DNA of 64,000 nucleotides from Dryococelus australis (lineage: Eukaryota > Arthropoda > Insecta > Phasmatodea > Phasmatidae): positions 170,648,332-170,712,331 of the forward strand of contig CM056998.1 of NCBI GenBank assembly GCA_029891345.1, written 5' to 3'. This document shows, one piece after another, positions 61,150 to 64,000 of this stretch. Made by a program: the position numbers and the translations under genes. Under the pieces are notes generated by a model that worked only from the letters and a program-made list of their open reading frames with translations, ran no database searches and was not told the origin of the DNA. The first letter of the stretch is position 1. The number at the start of each line of letters is the position of its first letter.

Positions 61150-62680
61150 ACTCAATACTACCTCACTCTGCGTGTTTAACCCCAAACATCCAAACAAAAC
61201 TTGGAAGTAAATAGCGAATTCAATTGAAAGAAATAGTTGTTAAATATCTGCAATAAACATTGTGCAGTGAACATACTCATGTGATCAGCCAAAAGTCTTA
61301 CACCAATGTATGTGATTCAACATATAGATGGGCAGGGGTTTGCTTTGTAAGTCATTAGTGTACACAGTCTATTTAAATTTGAATCCAAGGTTATTTTATT
61401 TACTATTTTATACACCAGGATAGCTTTCATTGCATTTCACATGCTGTACATTTCATGCCAAAAATAATACAGGCTAAACATGCGACCGAAATGGTAACCA
61501 AACAATGATTAAAAGTTAACCACATTAACATCTCTGACATTACACACTTTGCATTGCTAAAATTTCCTTTTAGAATATTCTGACCACAAAATACATTTAA
61601 TATTTTCAGTTTGCATTACCAGACGGTCGCGAAATTGGTGTGCTAATGTTGAATTAAAAAGTTTAAAACATTTCCGAAAGTTTCCAGCAGAAGTAAACTG
61701 CCCCAACAACTATGACCAAACAAACTCCAATGCCACTCATACCAAGTAGTTTTCTGGAAAGCAGAATCAGCATTCAGTGGCCCCTTATAGCCCCAACGAA
61801 ACTCGTAGTTTCTCCTGTCATATTACAGGCAGGCATCAAAGTCCGCGAGGTCTGCTCGACTGAGAAGCTAACAGTTGATTTCGTCCAGCGGCGATCCAAA
61901 GTTCCGTGCTGCACATACCATCTCTCCTACACGTTCCCCACATTGATATAAGTGTGAAAAACCTCACAGTAAGACTGGATTACGAGTATATCAATCACTT
62001 GTGTAATATGCAGTTCCGTGGCAAGTTCCGCGAGGATAAGTTACACATTGCACAATAAATGATGGTGTTAGCAGCAATCAAAACTAAATGTACTATGTGA
62101 CATGTTATAAAACATACAGCCTTATACCAATACGATCTCTCGTTATATGTAGCCCATTGATACAGTTTCAAATTACAAGTTCACTCTGCATACATAAGTC
62201 GTACGCTGCATTTTATCAGCCAAGCCTGTAATCCCACCAGCAGCGTGCACTACAGCTGCTAATAGCTCGCCGGGCAATGGACGACTGACTCTCCACACAC
62301 AAGGCACTTAGGCGACTTCCCCAACTAGTGTGTTTAGGCAGCATCATGTCATACAGACACACATACAGTACACCTGGCGGCCACCACCTTTAACAGTATA
62401 TGAACTGCGATAAGTTACAACACAGACATAAATTTGAATAACAAAAGTAGAACATATTAATATAACAATGCGTGATAACAAGATTATAAATATATTGCAT
62501 GTTGAAATATAATTAAGATCAATATCATATTGGCTGGCCAATTAAAAATAATTTTTATAAACTGTAAAATATAACACACTACCAAGTTACCCACTAGTAT
62601 CAATCCTGGTGAAAAAATAACTATTGACAAAAAAATTCCCTGAGAGGAATTAATTCGCTTTACCGGAGTTTCATGCAGCA
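61150..62680. other. No gene recognised; possible splice acceptor on the minus strand at 61759
   Basis: This stretch has few repeats. On the minus strand TGATTCTGCTTTCCAG (near 61774-61759) is a good acceptor, followed by a short frame with a membrane-span-like run, MSGIGVCLVIVVGAVYFCWK. It is not recognised as any family and too short to call. Confidence 0.25.
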
Positions 62681-62689
62681 CTAGTGCCT

Positions 62690-63270
62690 TTGCTGATCAG
62701 CAATGTGGGCGAACTTTTACAAGTTGCTCGAATATTGGATTGGAGTACATGTCAACCGCGTTGGGAGAATAGTGCCGCACGATTGCACCACAAGCCATGT
62801 CCGGAAAAAGTTTCCAAACCATGGGAAAGATAAAGGCTCCGTACAAAAAATATTTTCGACAGGACCGGCATAAAACCATAGTAAAAACCGGGAATACCAG
62901 TACGAGGCAGGATGACAACAATGTAAAAACGGACAGTGCGATGAGACGTGTAGGTAAACAAGGCAACATGTGGGATGGCAGTAAAGTCCTGTAAACACCT
63001 TGCTGCTACTGCATGTCTGCAGAGGTCTGCCACTGGCATAGGAAATGCACTAAAAACCCCACCTTGCGACTTACAAAGGATCTGCGAACAGCCAACCGGG
63101 AAACGGTGAGAGGGGATAACGAGGCTGGATGCTTCTAACGCCCCAGTTCTGCAGCAGCTCCCGGAGCTGACCCCCAGCACTCACTAATACAACAGATTAG
63201 TGGTAACACGAGGTTTTTTTGGATGGAAGGTCGGGGCATCTGGGAATTACGAACCAGTTAGAATGCATGA
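62690..63270 (+). mobile_element. Gypsy gag-pol junction fragment (fossil)
   Basis: Resembles 52.0-52.5 kb of the PHD-finger gypsy fossil, including AACC.GGGAAACGG-like text, a run of CCCAGTT and a related AACAGATTAGTGGTAACA stretch. It is short and broken. Confidence 0.5.
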
Positions 63271-64000
63271 CTGTGGAATTCAATTATCCCAGGTGGGTGC
63301 CAGTCCTTGCTCAGTGGAGAATATGATGATGAAGTTGGGCCATGGGCCGTTCACCCCAAAGTGGCCCTCTGATGCTCCAGTGTCACTGTTGTTGTCCGTT
63401 GTCTATAAATCCAAGTGCCTGGTCTAGTCGAGGATATCAGAGCTTCCTCGATACTCTCACCCAACTTCTGATGGGAACTATCCAGACAATTCCCATGCCA
63501 AGACTTTGTTATGTAATGTTTTTCACAGGTTATGTGGCCGTGAAGCAGCCAAAATAAATAAAAATGACGTAGTTCACACACAATTAGATTTATTCATTAT
63601 TATTCTTCGTATGAGGCACGCACATGATAACTCTCCGGTATAGCATAGAGTGTTCTTTAACAGACAAAAAGGTGTGAACACAGATACAAAGAATTACGTG
63701 AACATTACGTCCCAGCCTTTCAAAATACGAACTGGGTTGTCGAGCGACACTCTCCCTGGATGAAAACAATCTTAAAACATTCCTGAATTTAAATATTGAC
63801 TATTGATACACTACATGGTTGGTTCTGAACATGAAGATTTGGGAAGGATGCGACAGCACGTCTGCTTGACGGTGAGGTGATGATGCAACTGACTGGCTAA
63901 TGAAGCGCTGCCCTCTCAGTGGCTGGCCTATCCCACCTGGATTCAAAAATACAGTTATTTACCCCTACATTCCTTCACTCAATGCAATAAAAAGGTTGAT
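63271..64000. other. No gene recognised
   Basis: No confident feature up to the window end. Short open stretches on both strands do not resemble a family I know. Confidence 0.35.

Overview
This window is eukaryotic and almost certainly from an insect. The only confident host gene is a complete cytosolic ribosomal protein gene (eL6/RpL6, minus strand, 20610-21443). It lies in an AT-rich region otherwise made of layered transposable elements: Ty3/gypsy with a PHD-like finger, copia, LINEs, Tc1/mariner, Helitron, foldback and MITE families. This composition fits a large, repeat-rich insect genome. The species cannot be named from the sequence. No rRNA, true tRNA gene or CRISPR array was found.

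Layout. 0.5-3.0 kb is the 5' part of a gypsy-like fossil. 3.0-5.0 kb joins a LINE fragment, a mariner fragment and a Tc1-like pseudogene split by a MITE. 6.05-7.35 kb is a second mariner-like pseudogene. 8925-19178 is the most interesting object: a 10.25-kb DNA transposon with 30-bp terminal inverted repeats (27/30 match) and a 4-bp target duplication (ATTT). It carries two different minus-strand transposase-like genes, both decayed, which share an S-D-x-x-A-Q/G-Q-x-K/R-N type motif. The larger gene is split by a 2007-bp element with its own perfect 13-bp inverted repeats and 6-bp target duplication. 20.5-21.45 kb is RpL6, with a probable intron in its 5' UTR. 22.2-27.8 kb holds foldback and TTAA-flanked elements, plus a DRE-like promoter palindrome next to a strong splice donor on the minus strand.

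29.2-31.5 kb is a LINE. 35.1-41.5 kb is an old minus-strand gypsy element with two LTRs of about 1.4 kb, inserted into an older interspersed repeat whose halves lie on either side and whose uninterrupted relative is at 22.2-23.0 kb. 43.0-45.7 kb is a degenerate satellite (period about 280-295 bp) interrupted exactly by a 1055-bp Helitron whose core is a 10-bp minisatellite. 45.9-46.8 kb is a copia gag fossil. 49.3-54.4 kb and 55.1-60.8 kb are two unrelated gypsy fossils with recognisable pol regions, followed by rearranged gypsy scraps to the end of the window.

Apart from RpL6, the sequence shows no set of genes acting together. Its story is one of repeated insertion: elements inside elements, often with both target-site copies still visible, so the order of several insertions can be read. 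Family calls are from motif recognition by eye; no database search was run.
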